64,000 nt of DNA from Melanocharis versteri (taxonomy: Eukaryota > Chordata > Aves > Passeriformes > Melanocharitidae), in contig VZTG01001540.1 of the NCBI GenBank assembly GCA_013397845.1, positions 386,754-450,753 of the forward strand. The letters are read 5' to 3'. Every line of letters starts with the position of its first letter. The first letter of the stretch is position 1. Under the pieces are notes generated by a model that ran no database searches, was not told where the DNA came from, and saw only the letters and a program-made list of their open reading frames with translations. Of this stretch, positions 51,501 to 62,761 are shown piece after piece. Made by a program: the position numbers and the translations under genes.

Positions 51501-51656
51501 CATCATCCTCAGCTTTGGACAGATGTGTGCAGTAATTAAGCGCATTGTTTAGACAGATTACCCAAAGTTCCTCTCAGACTAAATGAGGAAGTAAAGGTGC
51601 ACAACTGTAGTGGCAGAGAAAGTTGTCATCTAAATAGCTGTGCTAAAACAATCATA

Positions 51657-52180
51657 ATATCATAGAATTGCTTAGGTTGGAAAACACATTTAAGATCCCT
51701 GAGTCCAATCGTTAACCCATCACTGCCAGGTCCACCACTAAACCATGCCCCTCCACGGTACTGGGATTTCCCCTCTTCCCTGGGCAGCCTGTTCCAATGC
51801 CTGACAACCCTTTCTGTGAACAAATTTTTCTTGATGTCCAATCTAAACCTCCTCTAGCACAACTTGAGGTCATTTCCTCTTGTCATATCGCTTATTACCT
51901 GTGAGAAGAGACCAAACCCCACCTCACCACACCCTCTTTCAGGTAGTTGTAAAGAACTACAAGAGTCCCCCCGAGCCTCCTTCTCTCCAGGCTGAACATC
52001 ACCAGCTCCCTCAGCCACTCCTCATTAGACTTGTGCTCCAGACCCTTGCCCAGCTTCACCAGCCTTGTTGCCCTTCTCTGAACACACTCCAGGACCTCCA
52101 AGTCCTTTCTGAAGTGAGGGGCCCAAAACTGAACACAGTATTTAAGGTGCAGCCTCACAGTGCTGAGTACAGGGAGAAAG
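51657..52180 (-). mobile_element. CR1 LINE 3' fragment
   Basis: Minus-strand CR1. The 3' tail is TATCATAGAATTGC (51657 on). The frame reads DIKKNLFTERVVRHWNRLPR, broken soon after, and upstream VQRRATRLVKLGKGLEHKSN, then EEWLRELVMFSLERRRLGG and TLVVLYNYLKEG, all conserved parts of the CR1 ORF2 C-terminus. The distal part includes the usual HLKYCVQFWAPHFRKD stretch. 5'-truncated near 52174-52190. It sits about 90 bp from a duplicated segment of unknown family. Confidence 0.93.
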
Positions 52181-52270
52181 TGCGGTACAGCGCAGGAGCC
52201 ACGCTGTAGGTATTGATGTAGCTTCATAGAGCAATGGACCACACTAAATGGGCCGTTAAATGAGATGGAG

Positions 52271-52422
52271 CACATTAAATATAATTAATATTGCTACTGC
52301 TTGCTCTATGCACGCATTTGATAGTGCAGACAATGCCTTATACACGCTGCAAGAAATGTATACCCAAAGCTCACTATGTTATCGCTCCGTAGTCACTTTG
52401 CCCACTTCTGTTTGCTGTCGAA
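52271..52422 (+). repeat. Diverged duplicated segment, left copy
   Basis: ACATTAAATATAATTAATAT, then TGCTACTGCTTGCTCTAT, later TCACTTTG and CTGTTTG. The same string order recurs at 52889-53033 with many substitutions and small indels. I do not recognise the family; it could be a pair of decayed copies of an unnamed interspersed repeat or a local duplication. Confidence 0.65.
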
Positions 52423-52429
52423 AAGGTGC

Positions 52430-52735
52430 CGAGAGCATCCAACCTCCCGGGCTTCAGCTGCCAGGGCTCAGGGCCAGCACCCCACCAGAACAGCCAGGAG
52501 AAACCCCACCCCTCAGGGGACACAGGGAGCCCACAGAGCTGCTGTGGCTGCAGCCCCAATGCTTCCAGTGCTTCCACTCCCATGTATTGGACCTCCCAGT
52601 GCCACCATGGCCAGGCCAGCCTGGGGGACAGTGGGGCCTGGGATGACCCCATTACTGACTTTGTCCAGTCCTGCTCTCACTCTCAGCTCCACAAAGCAGC
52701 CAGGCCCCTGATGGCTGTACAGCAATAGCCTGTGA
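52430..52735. other. GC-rich block between duplicated segments
   Basis: About 300 bp of clearly higher GC content than its surroundings, lying between the two copies at 52271 and 52889. Short open frames are seen on both strands, none with a recognised domain. No CpG-rich promoter signature is convincing. It could be part of a repeat that separates the two copies or a distinct insertion. Confidence 0.45.
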
Positions 52736-52888
52736 AATTTGCTCTGTTCTTTCTCTATTACTATACTACATATTAAAAAAAAAAATAAATTAAAAGAAAT
52801 GCTGAGAATGTTAGTATCAAATTGCAATAACTTCCCTTGAAATGGATTGTAAATCTTGCTATCTTTTAACTCCATATAGTAGGCAAAA

Positions 52889-53033
52889 CATTAAGTAAAA
52901 ATAATATTGTTACTGCTTGCCCTATTCATATATTCAATAATGCAAAGCTGCGCTTTATTTGAAGCTATGTATAAATTTAATATACATACTATTACAACAA
53001 GGTCACTTTGGAGTAATCTGTTTGATTGATTCC
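52889..53033 (+). repeat. Diverged duplicated segment, right copy
   Basis: AACATTAAGTAAAAATAATA, then TTGTTACTGCTTGCCCTAT, TATGTATAAATTTAA, TCACTTTG and CTGTTTGATTG, matching the order of the left copy at 52271-52422. The two copies are in direct orientation, about 620 bp apart start to start. Confidence 0.65.
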
Positions 53034-53728
53034 GAGGAGGTGGCCTGCAGAGGGAAGAAGTAATCTTGTATGGAAAACACACAATATCAACCTGAAAACA
53101 GCCTGTTTTCAAGTCAGAGTATATAAATGACAACTATTATAGTTTTACTTATACCACACAGCCAAGCATTGTTGCAGCTTTGCCAGTTGTTTTCCATAAT
53201 AAATTAAATTCTCTTCAGGGCTGGCCTTCTTGCTGTGTTTGTCACTCCACTATCAGAGTACTTTACACACACAAAATCACCTCTTCGTTTTTGCCTTCAG
53301 ATTAATTCTTGTACCAGCTCCTCCACTTTGTGCTATCCAAACAATAAGCTATCAATCAGGATGAAAACACCTTATGAAAAGAAGAAAGGACAAAGCAATA
53401 TTCTCTAGAACATTTCTTCCTCAGCACAATATTGCAAACAAACACTGTGAGGCAATGGACAGCACAGAAAAAGAAATTTCCATTTTGGTATGAGTGTGAA
53501 CAAAAGAGATTGAAGCAGGAAGCAAAGGCTCCTTTGCTCTGAGCACAGTGCTATGCCAATATTTAGCTGGTGCTGGTCATCAGTATTTAGGCCAGACAGA
53601 ATGGGCTGATATTGAAATATTAGTATACTTATGTTACAACCTTTGCATATTTGAAAGCTGAAATGGCCATGAAACTTTAGCAGAATCCAAGGCACCAACA
53701 TATTCCTCTCTTCTGCCTAGCAAGCAAA

Positions 53729-53760
53729 TGCTGCTGGGTGCTGGCTCAAACCCAGCAGCA
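53729..53760. repeat. Perfect 11-bp GC-rich hairpin
   Basis: Arms TGCTGCTGGGT (53729-53739) and ACCCAGCAGCA (53750-53760) around a 10-base loop. The stem has 7 G/C pairs of 11, so it is stable as RNA or cruciform. Confidence 0.7.
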
Positions 53761-54868
53761 GCGGAGCATCTCCTCAGGCAACTACCTTATTTCAAAAACA
53801 TTCCAGGGGAAAAGGAAGCCATTACAACATCTTATAAATTCCTCCAGCAGATATTTGATCCAACTGTGAAGAAAAAAACATGCTCTTTGTCCTGACTTTT
53901 AATTTGGTCAGCTGTCAGCTAGTAGATGTTAGTGTAAATGTTGAGGCTCTTTCTGCCTCTTTACTCCTTACTTTAGCCCAAAAGAGAACTGTGGGGCAGG
54001 TAGTAGCTCCTCAGCACCCTGATGAGGTGTGTGAGGTGGACAGTGAGATAACAGTGCTTGAGGACTGGGGAAACAGAGCAAGGATTTGCTCCCTTCACTC
54101 TGTATCACTTATGTTGTACAGCAGATTCATATATTTTGTTTTGTCTTAGCACTGGAAGGGGAAAAAAAGTTCTTAAATTATCAGAAAATCCTTTTTCATC
54201 ACTGATCAAAAAATACAGCAATATTTTTCTACAGAAGATGAGTACAATAGGATCTGAGTGTACCATAGGTAGGAGATGAACCAGAAAAGACAGACTTGGT
54301 GTTTGCGTTCTCTATTATGTGAGTACAATAAGCTGTTCTGTGTAGGTAAATTTTCTGCTGAGATCATGCACAAAAGCACATGCATCAGGCCCAAGACTGC
54401 AGGGGGCAGATCATCTTGGGCTATTTTCAGACTTGCACCTCGATCTACTTTTTATAACTGCAAGTTGTCAAACTGGATACCTCTGTGAGGAGCTCTCACA
54501 GCTTTTCTCAGTCTTTGGTTTGTGCCTCAACAGCTTCCACAAATTAGAGAGAACTTATCCTTTTCCTTTGTTGTAGGCATAAAGCAGAAAATATCATATG
54601 TGTTCATACTCCATCCACCCTGACTGTCTCTTTTCTTCATTACTCAATTGTACATTAGATTCAAAGATTGTTTAGGGCTCAGCCCTCCATCAATTTTTGC
54701 CATGATATTGATCTTCCTGTACAAGCTGTAATGTGTGGAGGTTCTGTGGGTGAATGATGCTACCAGAAGTTTCTTCTTATATTGTTGGTATCAACATTTT
54801 TAAATTTATGCCTTTTGGTTTCTCACGTCACTGCTTTGCTAACAGCAATTCTCCATCCATAACAATAT

Positions 54869-54948
54869 TTTCCTGAAGAGTCTTGACTCAGCCCTTCTAG
54901 TGTGAACATTTTTAACTGCTTTAAAAAGCTTTTAGACTCTTCAGGAAA
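54869..54948. repeat. Perfect 15-bp inverted repeat with 50-bp loop
   Basis: Arms TTTCCTGAAGAGTCT (54869-54883) and AGACTCTTCAGGAAA (54934-54948). The loop also holds CTTTAAAAAG. It could be a small palindromic MITE, a cruciform, or a precursor hairpin. No known family was recognised. Confidence 0.75.
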
Positions 54949-56543
54949 GTCATAAAGCACTCAAAATAATCTCCCTCCTCCTTATAAAAAGCATTTGTGG
55001 TGGACTAATATATTGCCTCAAACATCTGAAGTGCTAATTACATCTGATAATGGTTGAGTATTGCATTACAGGACAGGTGCAGCAAACTCAACAGCAGCAC
55101 TCTACTTGTTGTGTTCCATCATGTTAATGAAAGCAATAAATCAATGACATGTTCCAAACCTTGACTCGTCCCAGAAAAGGGGAATGCTAACAAAATTTAG
55201 CACATCCAGCTTAGAATTTCTCTCAGATGGATAGGTCTCTTCTCACTCTGGAAAGGTCTAAATTCTCCTTTCAGCATAAAGGCAATCTTCCAAGATGCTG
55301 AGCATGCAGTGGATCTGAATGTACTCTTTTTTGGTAGACTGTATTAACTCAGAAACAGGTACACTATTCAGATTAATGATAGGGAAAAGAGAGTCCCGAG
55401 ATGAATGATACAAGGAACAGAGAGTTACGGAAGATGATTTTACAGAGATGATAGGAAACAAGGAAACTTCAATTCAGAAAGCCAGGGAAGCCTGTTTTCC
55501 CTTTTGTGGTATAAACATGCAGAAAATTTCTCCAGAGAAAAAAAAAGTAATATGAAGGGGTTTTAAAACATTGCCATCTCATAGTCTTAAGAATGAAGGC
55601 AAAATTAAGGCTAGGTTTAAAAGTCAAAGGCCTAAATTACAGGAATTGGAGCTATACCTCATTTGTCTAAGAGTATTGTGCAATTAAATTCATTGATGAT
55701 ACGTAACCCTGTTCTCTACAAGGTGTGTACACCTTAGTCTGCAGGTACTGAACTGATATTTCTCCTCTGAAGTTTTGGTATCCTTCCTTAATTGCTGTAG
55801 CATATACAGACATTCATTTGATAAAGCTAAAGGTAATTAGAAATAGCTACAAGTGATACTCAAAACATCACTAAAAACTAAAACTGCCAATCTGAGAGGA
55901 GCCAGGATATGGCCCACCTAGATTTTTAGTGTAAAATCTGGTCAGTATGCTGTATGACAATGCCTTTAAGGCAGTAACCCATAAAGGGCTGCAGGCATTA
56001 GCCTAGTGTAGGCTGTCATGGAAAGCAGTGAGAGTAACCAAGGATCCCATTCCAACTGAGCAAGGATCTGAACATCTCTTACAGTTGACAGAGGAGTGAA
56101 GATGTTCCAGTTCTCTGGTCAGAGCCATTTTCATTTCAATGGACCCTCTGCAAGGAACCTGTTTATGCAGAATTTAAGGAAATGAAGTAGATTCTTTGCT
56201 AAGGGCCAAAGAGATGTGAAGTACCACATCACAGAAAAGCCTTTGGTTGGCTCTGTTAAACTTTTCTGCTAGCCAATCATGGTATCCCTAACTATCTGTT
56301 CTGACATCATGGCACCTGGCTCCTACACATCTTCAACTCTTAAGAAGGGCTTTGAAGCAGGTCAGCTCACAGCATCAAAAGGCAACGTCTGAGGTAAGGT
56401 GATTCAGTCTCTGTGAGGTCTGTGATGAATGTACCTGACTTATAGGTACAGCAGACACTACCAGCTGCAATACCTGAATTTCAGATCCTGTTATTGCGAC
56501 ACTACAATACTTTAGAGTATTTATGATCCCTTTTTTTTTTTTT

Positions 56544-56578
56544 NNNNNNNNNNNNNNNNNNNNNNNNNNNNNNNNNNN
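56544..56578. other. Assembly gap (35 N)
   Basis: 35 consecutive N bases flanked by poly-T on the left (56531-56543) and by TTTTG on the right. The gap probably lies in a long T homopolymer. Confidence 0.98.
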
Positions 56579-59325
56579 TTTTGTTATTTAGGGGCTAATA
56601 AAGTGTGGCAGCCATACCAAGAAAAAAGACAGATTTTACTTAAAGGACCTGATGTGACTGCATTGTAAATTTTCTTCATAGTTCACACAGAGAAGTTCCT
56701 ACAACATGTTCTCTCGATTTTTACTATATTAACTTCTCCTATGTAACATCCTTTAACATTGAGGAAATATGTCTAAGCATTTATTGAGGAACCTTTGTCT
56801 GCTCTGCCTCGTGCAAACTTACTCCATAAACAACTTGTTTTGATGGACGTGTACAGCAGGAAATGGGTTGGACAGCTCTTACCAAATGAGTAAATGTCAG
56901 CAAAGTATAAAACAGACTTTTTGGTCTGGCAGACCATACAAAATTCTATTTGTATTAATCACTGTGTTTGTTCATCACCTGAATATGTGAGTTTAAAGGA
57001 ATTTAGAGAAAGAAAACTCCCCTGGCTTACTACGACAGTAATAGCAATTACCAGCTACTGCAATTCAGTCCTACCTATTTTGAAATGACAGGTAACGGAG
57101 ATTTTTACTTTTCCACTTGTTTTTTTAAAGGGATTCTAAAATGCAGAGGACCTGTCATCTCTTGTGCTATTATACAGCTTGGAGAAGTAAATCAGGTGTT
57201 TTATTAAACCTTACCCAACACAAATATATCATCACTGAGGAATTCTATGAATACATGTATTAAAATTTCTATAAATTGTGTGACATTTTAAGAACATTCT
57301 GGCAAGATTTTGAAAAAGAGGGAAGCTTATTGAGATGGTCTGGAGATATAACTGTGACCTGATTCTGTTTTCTTGAAGACAAACAAGTAGAGCATATACA
57401 ACAGAGATAAAGAAACCATGGTAAAAATTTAAAGCCTGACTTTGGTTTCTGTGTTTTACTTGTAGTTTCATTGTTAGAAAAACTTAGGCACAGCACTTGT
57501 TTCTGTCAGCCACCTCAAAAACTGCCAATCTGATGCCAGTGGTCATCTGTGTAAGATACTGCTTTTAGCTGTCATTTTGGAGGTGTTCAAAAGACTTGGA
57601 CTCAACTAGCTAAACCAAAGACTCCTTAAACAGAGGGCAAAAGGAAGGGGAGAAATGAGAAGAAAGAAGGTAGGAAAGTCTGTTAAAAAAAAAAAAAAAG
57701 AGCAGTGGATTAGGTCAGCTGTAGAACTTGTAACTTTCAAAAGGCATCTGGCAGCCAGACCAACCTGACAGTGATCCTGGTGTCATCAGCTGTCTCCCTT
57801 TAGGACTGTCAGGCCATGACATCTCTGAGAGTCAGAATGATAATGGCACAGTGGTATTGATAAAGTGGGCTCTAGAGTCCCAGGCACAACTGTGAAACTC
57901 ATTTGTCTTAGCTTCACATCTTACTTGTATCCAAATCAAATTGTGATCATTCAGAATAGCCATCTGCTCATTATTTTGTCCACTAATTGACCCTCATTTT
58001 AAGTTGGGCAAAGAACTTCATGAGCTTCTGTGTTCCTATATCTCCTACTTACAAGTGCAATCTCAGCATTGCCACTCTCTTGACAAGTGCAAAAGTCTTT
58101 GATTTATTAAATTAATTCAATTTTTCTGCCTTTGGCAACTTTCTATAAACATTTCTCTGTGAAGGGATGAACTACATTTCTGTTACTGGAACAGCTCCTC
58201 TGAGCTTAGTGCTAAATGCCTCTTCACTTTACTGTACTTGATATGCAAGAGAAGTGAACTGGCTGGAACACAATTCCAGGATGTTTGTGTCTGGGAAGCT
58301 GACGAGTAATTAGAAACATTCTTCTGTGGGACAGAGCCTATGCTACACCTCCATCTTACCTTTTCCTTATGAGTATCTTCAAGAGGGCATCATGACAACT
58401 GAGATTCACTCTCCGAGACACAACCCTCCTTGGGATGGGAAGTTTCGCATCACCCTAACTGGGAAAGTGACTTCACTGGTTAGCAGGACAATTCATGAGC
58501 ATTTCCACACCGATCCTGTCTCTTTCCCCCACACCTGCAAACTTACCTCCAAACTGATTTTTAGGTTCTGACACATAGCAACCAAATCAACTTGGTGAAA
58601 ATGACTTGTAAACTGCAGTAACCAAGAGTCTTAATTTATTGTATCTCTTGTCAGTGCATCGCTGTTTTAAAACTCTTATTGTGTCATACACACGCCAGCT
58701 AATAATATACAGATTCATATTAGCTACCTTAGAAATATATGTGGCAGTTTAACACATTTGTAATTATGGCTTTCACTGCACAAAAAGCCTCCCTACCTAG
58801 GAGGTAGAAGCAGAGACATTCAGAACCAAAAGGATAACCATTTTTCAGAGATGACAACTGTAGTGCGTCCAGATAAATAAAGACAATTCTGAAGATCAAG
58901 ACTGAGAAGAGCTCAAAAGGGGCAAAGACTTGCTCTGCATCACAGCTCAGTCCAATCTGCTTTTGGGAACGGTTCAGGCAGCTGACCAGCTATCTCAGGC
59001 ATGACAGGGTAGTGTTGTGCAACACTGATAGACAGGTCTATCCAGCCAAGCTACCACATTCATAGGACACCTTGCAGGGTCTGAGAGTTTATCTTCAGCT
59101 AATTTCTCTAGAAACAACAGCAGTACAGTAATTTTATTTTAGTCTTTCTAATTTAGTTAACTTTCAGAATAGGAGAAGCCAATTTTGTTCTAGCCGATAC
59201 ACAACCAATCCCAGCAGGTAGCACTGTTCCCTCAATACCAAATGACTTTCCTCCCTCTAGACCATTCACCAATTTCCTTCCATACTCTTTCTAGTGTTTG
59301 TTTAAATATAAATCTCCTGGTTTTC

Positions 59326-59512
59326 ATCACAGAATCATAAAATATGCTGAGTTGGAAGGGACCTATCAGGATCATCAAGTTCAGCTCCTGGCCCTGCGCA
59401 GGACACCCCAAGAATCACATCATGTGCCTGACAGTATTATCCAGGCACTTCTTGAGCTCTGACAGGCTTGGTGCTCTGATCACTTCCCTGGGGAGCCTGT
59501 TCCAGTTCCAAG
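59326..59512 (-). mobile_element. CR1 LINE 3' fragment
   Basis: Minus-strand CR1. It begins with the 3' tail ATCACAGAATCATAAAATAT, then has GAGTTGGAAGGGACC, CTCCTGGCCCTGCGCAGGAC, ACCCCAAGAATCACATCATG and TTCCCTGGGGAGCCTGTTCC. This is the 'GGCCCTGCACAGGACACC' CR1 subfamily form, unlike the other copies here. Only about 190 bp, so strongly 5'-truncated. Confidence 0.93.
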
Positions 59513-59926
59513 GAGAGAGGTTCTATACTTGATCATGCTCCCAGTCTATCTCTGAAAAGCCTGAGAATTTTGCAGATTATCATATCAAGCACTGACACAT
59601 GCCACTGATTTCCTGCTGAGCTGCTATTTTTACTCTACCTGAGCATCTGATATCTAGATGCCCAAGTATGGGGCTTCACTTAATGACATGAATGTTGTAA
59701 CAAATTATAGAGGACAATGACAGGGTTTTTAATGTACAAAGGGTGTTTTGGTAGGAAGACTAAGTACCGTGCATTGTTATATGAGCTTTTGGCCCTCAGG
59801 AACACTCAGTGATTTGGAGATCATAAGGAAAGAGACAAACAATGCAACAGCCAGAAAGCTGGCTCAATGTTTCTTATTGAGGGTGCTTCTGAAACAGTGG
59901 AAGCTCACAGAGGACATCGGTGATAT

Positions 59927-60029
59927 GGAGGAAAGGGGAAGGAGGGTGGGATGAAAGAAGAGAGAGAGGAAAGGAGAAAGGAGGGGGAGGAAAGGAAGGA
60001 GAAAGGGGAAGTAGGAAAGGAAGAAGAAA
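59927..60029 (+). repeat. Long purine (GA) tract
   Basis: About 100 bases, nearly all A and G on the plus strand, with GGAAAGG and GGAGAAAGG units. Triplex-forming potential. The arginine-, glycine- and glutamate-rich open frames through it are artefacts. Confidence 0.8.
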
Positions 60030-61100
60030 TGTCAATCTTTTCAGTGTTTGGTCTTGCTTCTCTTGGATTGAGAATTTTGTGATTGCCCTAAGAAGTAACA
60101 GAGGAAAAACATTTTTTCATTCACCTGCAGGTAATAATATCCCTCTCCTTAGAAACAAAATACAGTAAAAAGCAGCCCAGACGTCTTCCAGGTGCCAGTA
60201 CTTGGGCTGTTTTCCTGTGCTTCCTAAAGCACAGCCTATGTCTTGTCTCCTGCCTGTAGCAGAGAGCAGTGTGTAGACTGCAGAGCCTTTAATTCACACT
60301 GGGACCAATAATCACAGATCTCTCTTTCCCTTCAAGGTCCTCCATGCCCAGTGCCAGCTGTCACATGTCTCTAGAGCGTGTCACACAGCCTTACTTTGGG
60401 TTCATGCTCTTATTTGGTGGCCTGGAAGGGCTGATGCCAAGCCCAACAAAGCAGCTAAGCACTGAAAGGTGGATCACTAATCAGAGCACTGTAGTCAAGA
60501 AGGACTTACAAGGTGGCAGTTTCACAGCGAGTCACAGCTTCTTGCTTTGCCCATCATTGTCCACATGGTTCAATGCTCCATCGCCTCCCCTGCATATGCC
60601 TGTTCTCAGGAGGATGGGTTACATAGCTTCATTTTGGCATCAAGACATACTTGTCACTTTGCTGGCTAATCTAAATAAATTAATGTGCTCCTCTTCTTTC
60701 TATTCAGCTTTTTCTTCTTATTAGAGATATTATATGGTAGGCAAAGGTAAAGACTTGGGCTAGTGTATCCCAAGATACAGCAGTCTCATCTACAATACTT
60801 GGGCTGTCTTCAGAATCATGCAGTGAATTAACACTCCAACTTGTCTTGCTTCAAACACACTTTAGCTACCAAATTTTTCCAGCTGTGTGTAAGGTCACTG
60901 TAATTTATTTATTTTAGTCTCTGAATACTGCAGTAGACTTTTTTTCTTTATGTCACACTACTGCTCCCTGCTGCCCAAGTCTATTTCAGATCCACAGATC
61001 CATTTTACACCACCTAAACATGAGACAGATCATATAATGACTGAGGGTAACTGGCTCCTCAGAAGCAAGGGGGCTGTCAATGAGATTTTTGTCTCACCAT

Positions 61101-61180
61101 GATTAATTACTGTGAAATGCCCACAGAGATTTAAAATTACGATTAATTACCACAAAATGCACAGAGACCTTAAAGACTAA
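61101..61180 (+). repeat. 40-bp tandem duplication with TAATTA cores
   Basis: Two units start at 61101 and 61141, each beginning GATTAATTAC, continuing AAATGC, ACAGAGA and TTAAA. They differ at several positions, so the duplication is not recent. TAATTA is a homeodomain core, but there is no evidence of function. Confidence 0.75.
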
Positions 61181-61591
61181 ATTCTACACTTGCTGAGTTT
61201 ACCCAAGAGTTCCTGTACATCCTGCATCTGGGGACACTCGTGCAACACGCAATCAACTGACAAAACTCCCACAGAACATATGGCGAATTATCAGGGAAAG
61301 GCTACATAAAAATAGCTTGTAGTAAGCTATGTGTAGATAGTCAATGGCTGAGGTGTTATTAGTCTATTTCTTTAACTTCTGTTTTGTCTTACCTAGAAGA
61401 TACTAATTTGTTTGCAAAGGAAAATACCTTTAAAATAAGCAATTACATTGCTGGTGCTTTTTTCTTTATTTGGCCTGATCAAAGGCATAACAGTTACCAT
61501 AATGTTAATGTTCTTTCTGAGTAAAAAATGATAGATCCTGTCTGTATAATGCATTTCTTTTCTATTTTATTCAGCACAGAGGCTGAGGAGA

Positions 61592-61627
61592 TTAATAAGC
61601 TTCAGTATTTTATGATAAGCTTATTAA
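61592..61627. repeat. Perfect 11-bp inverted repeat
   Basis: Arms TTAATAAGCTT (61592-61602) and AAGCTTATTAA (61617-61627) with a 14-base loop. Confidence 0.7.
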
Positions 61628-62734
61628 AGATCCAAATTTTAATAGGTTTGAAATCATCTTCTGAAATCCCACATTAAAAGAAAAGCTAAGAGCAACTTAC
61701 TCCATTTCCTGGGAGCTTTCCCAAAGACTTCTATCGTTCACATAAAATCCAGAAACCAGACCACAGTGCATCATGTGGCGGGGAGGAGGCCAGTCAGTCC
61801 ACTCAGACTTCTGGCACATTTGGCTCTTGCTGGATTCATGACAGCCTCCTCCCACCTTGCAGATGAGTGCTCATAAGCACACTCATACTTCACCAGGTAG
61901 AAGCAATCTGGTATTGTGCTGGGAGAGATAGGATGGGGAAGAAGAGGTGGCAGTGAGGGTGCCTGTTACCTGCATGAATAAGTAACCAGAAAGCACATGG
62001 ACTGTGTTAACTCCTTCAGTTGGTAAAACCCCATCAAGAGCACAGTCTCTTTGAATGAGATAAATGTATTATACTAATCACTTCAATCCTTCTTCAGTTT
62101 TCCATGCAAAACTTCACCACATTTTCCATATATTTCAGTCGAGTGCACTGAATTAAGTCCTTTTAAAAAGTTTCGGTTCTGTAACACTCGAAATCCTTAG
62201 TGAATTTTATCACTGGGCTTTCTGGAGGTGAATTCCTTTTACCATTTCCTCATTTCCTTCTGCTAACTGCAATCCATTTAATATAGTTTTACAATGTTGC
62301 TGCCCAGCATGCTGCAATTAAAATCACAGGGAAAAATGAGCGCTCTGAGAAGTGGGATTCCTTCTCAAGACAATTTACCCAACTTTACACCAACTTATAT
62401 AAACCAAAGAACTGTAGATATCTTTGAGTTTGCACACACTAGGTCTAAGTTCGAGGTACAGAGTAAGGGTGCCCTTAAGTAGCAAGTACATTTTGCATGG
62501 GGATTTCATCCTACACAGAGGTTTGGTAGACACAGCAATAGTTTTCCTTTAGCAGACCTGTAAAACAAAGATCAAACAATTAGATGCGCTAAAGCTGAAA
62601 AAAACTTTCTCTTTCCCTTGCCTCCTCTGAGCTTTTCACTTCCCACAGTTTTACAAACCTGGCTGAAGACAAGCTGCTGAGAGAACACTGTGAGCATCAA
62701 ATCTGTATTCCTTTGGGATTTTATTAAAGAAGAA

Positions 62735-62761
62735 AAGAACTTAAAGAATTTAAAGAATCTT
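62735..62761 (+). repeat. 9-bp imperfect tandem repeat, three copies
   Basis: AAGAACTTA, AAGAATTTA and AAGAATCTT in direct tandem. Confidence 0.7.

Larger units (their letters stand above)
46951..51656. other. Non-coding stretch without recognised genes
   Basis: About 4.7 kb. Holds a (TTG)n microsatellite (47107-47122), A runs at 47547-47557 and 47639-47650, and an A/C-rich low-complexity tract (48500-48592). A 10-bp duplication, GGTCAGCCCA, occurs twice at 48727-48748. No coding exon or RNA gene was recognised. Confidence 0.55.
53034..59325. other. Non-coding stretch without recognised genes
   Basis: About 6.3 kb. Contains two perfect hairpins (53729-53760 and 54869-54948), an assembly gap (56544-56578) and an A run (57688-57702). 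Open frames are below 100 codons with no recognised domain. Confidence 0.55.
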
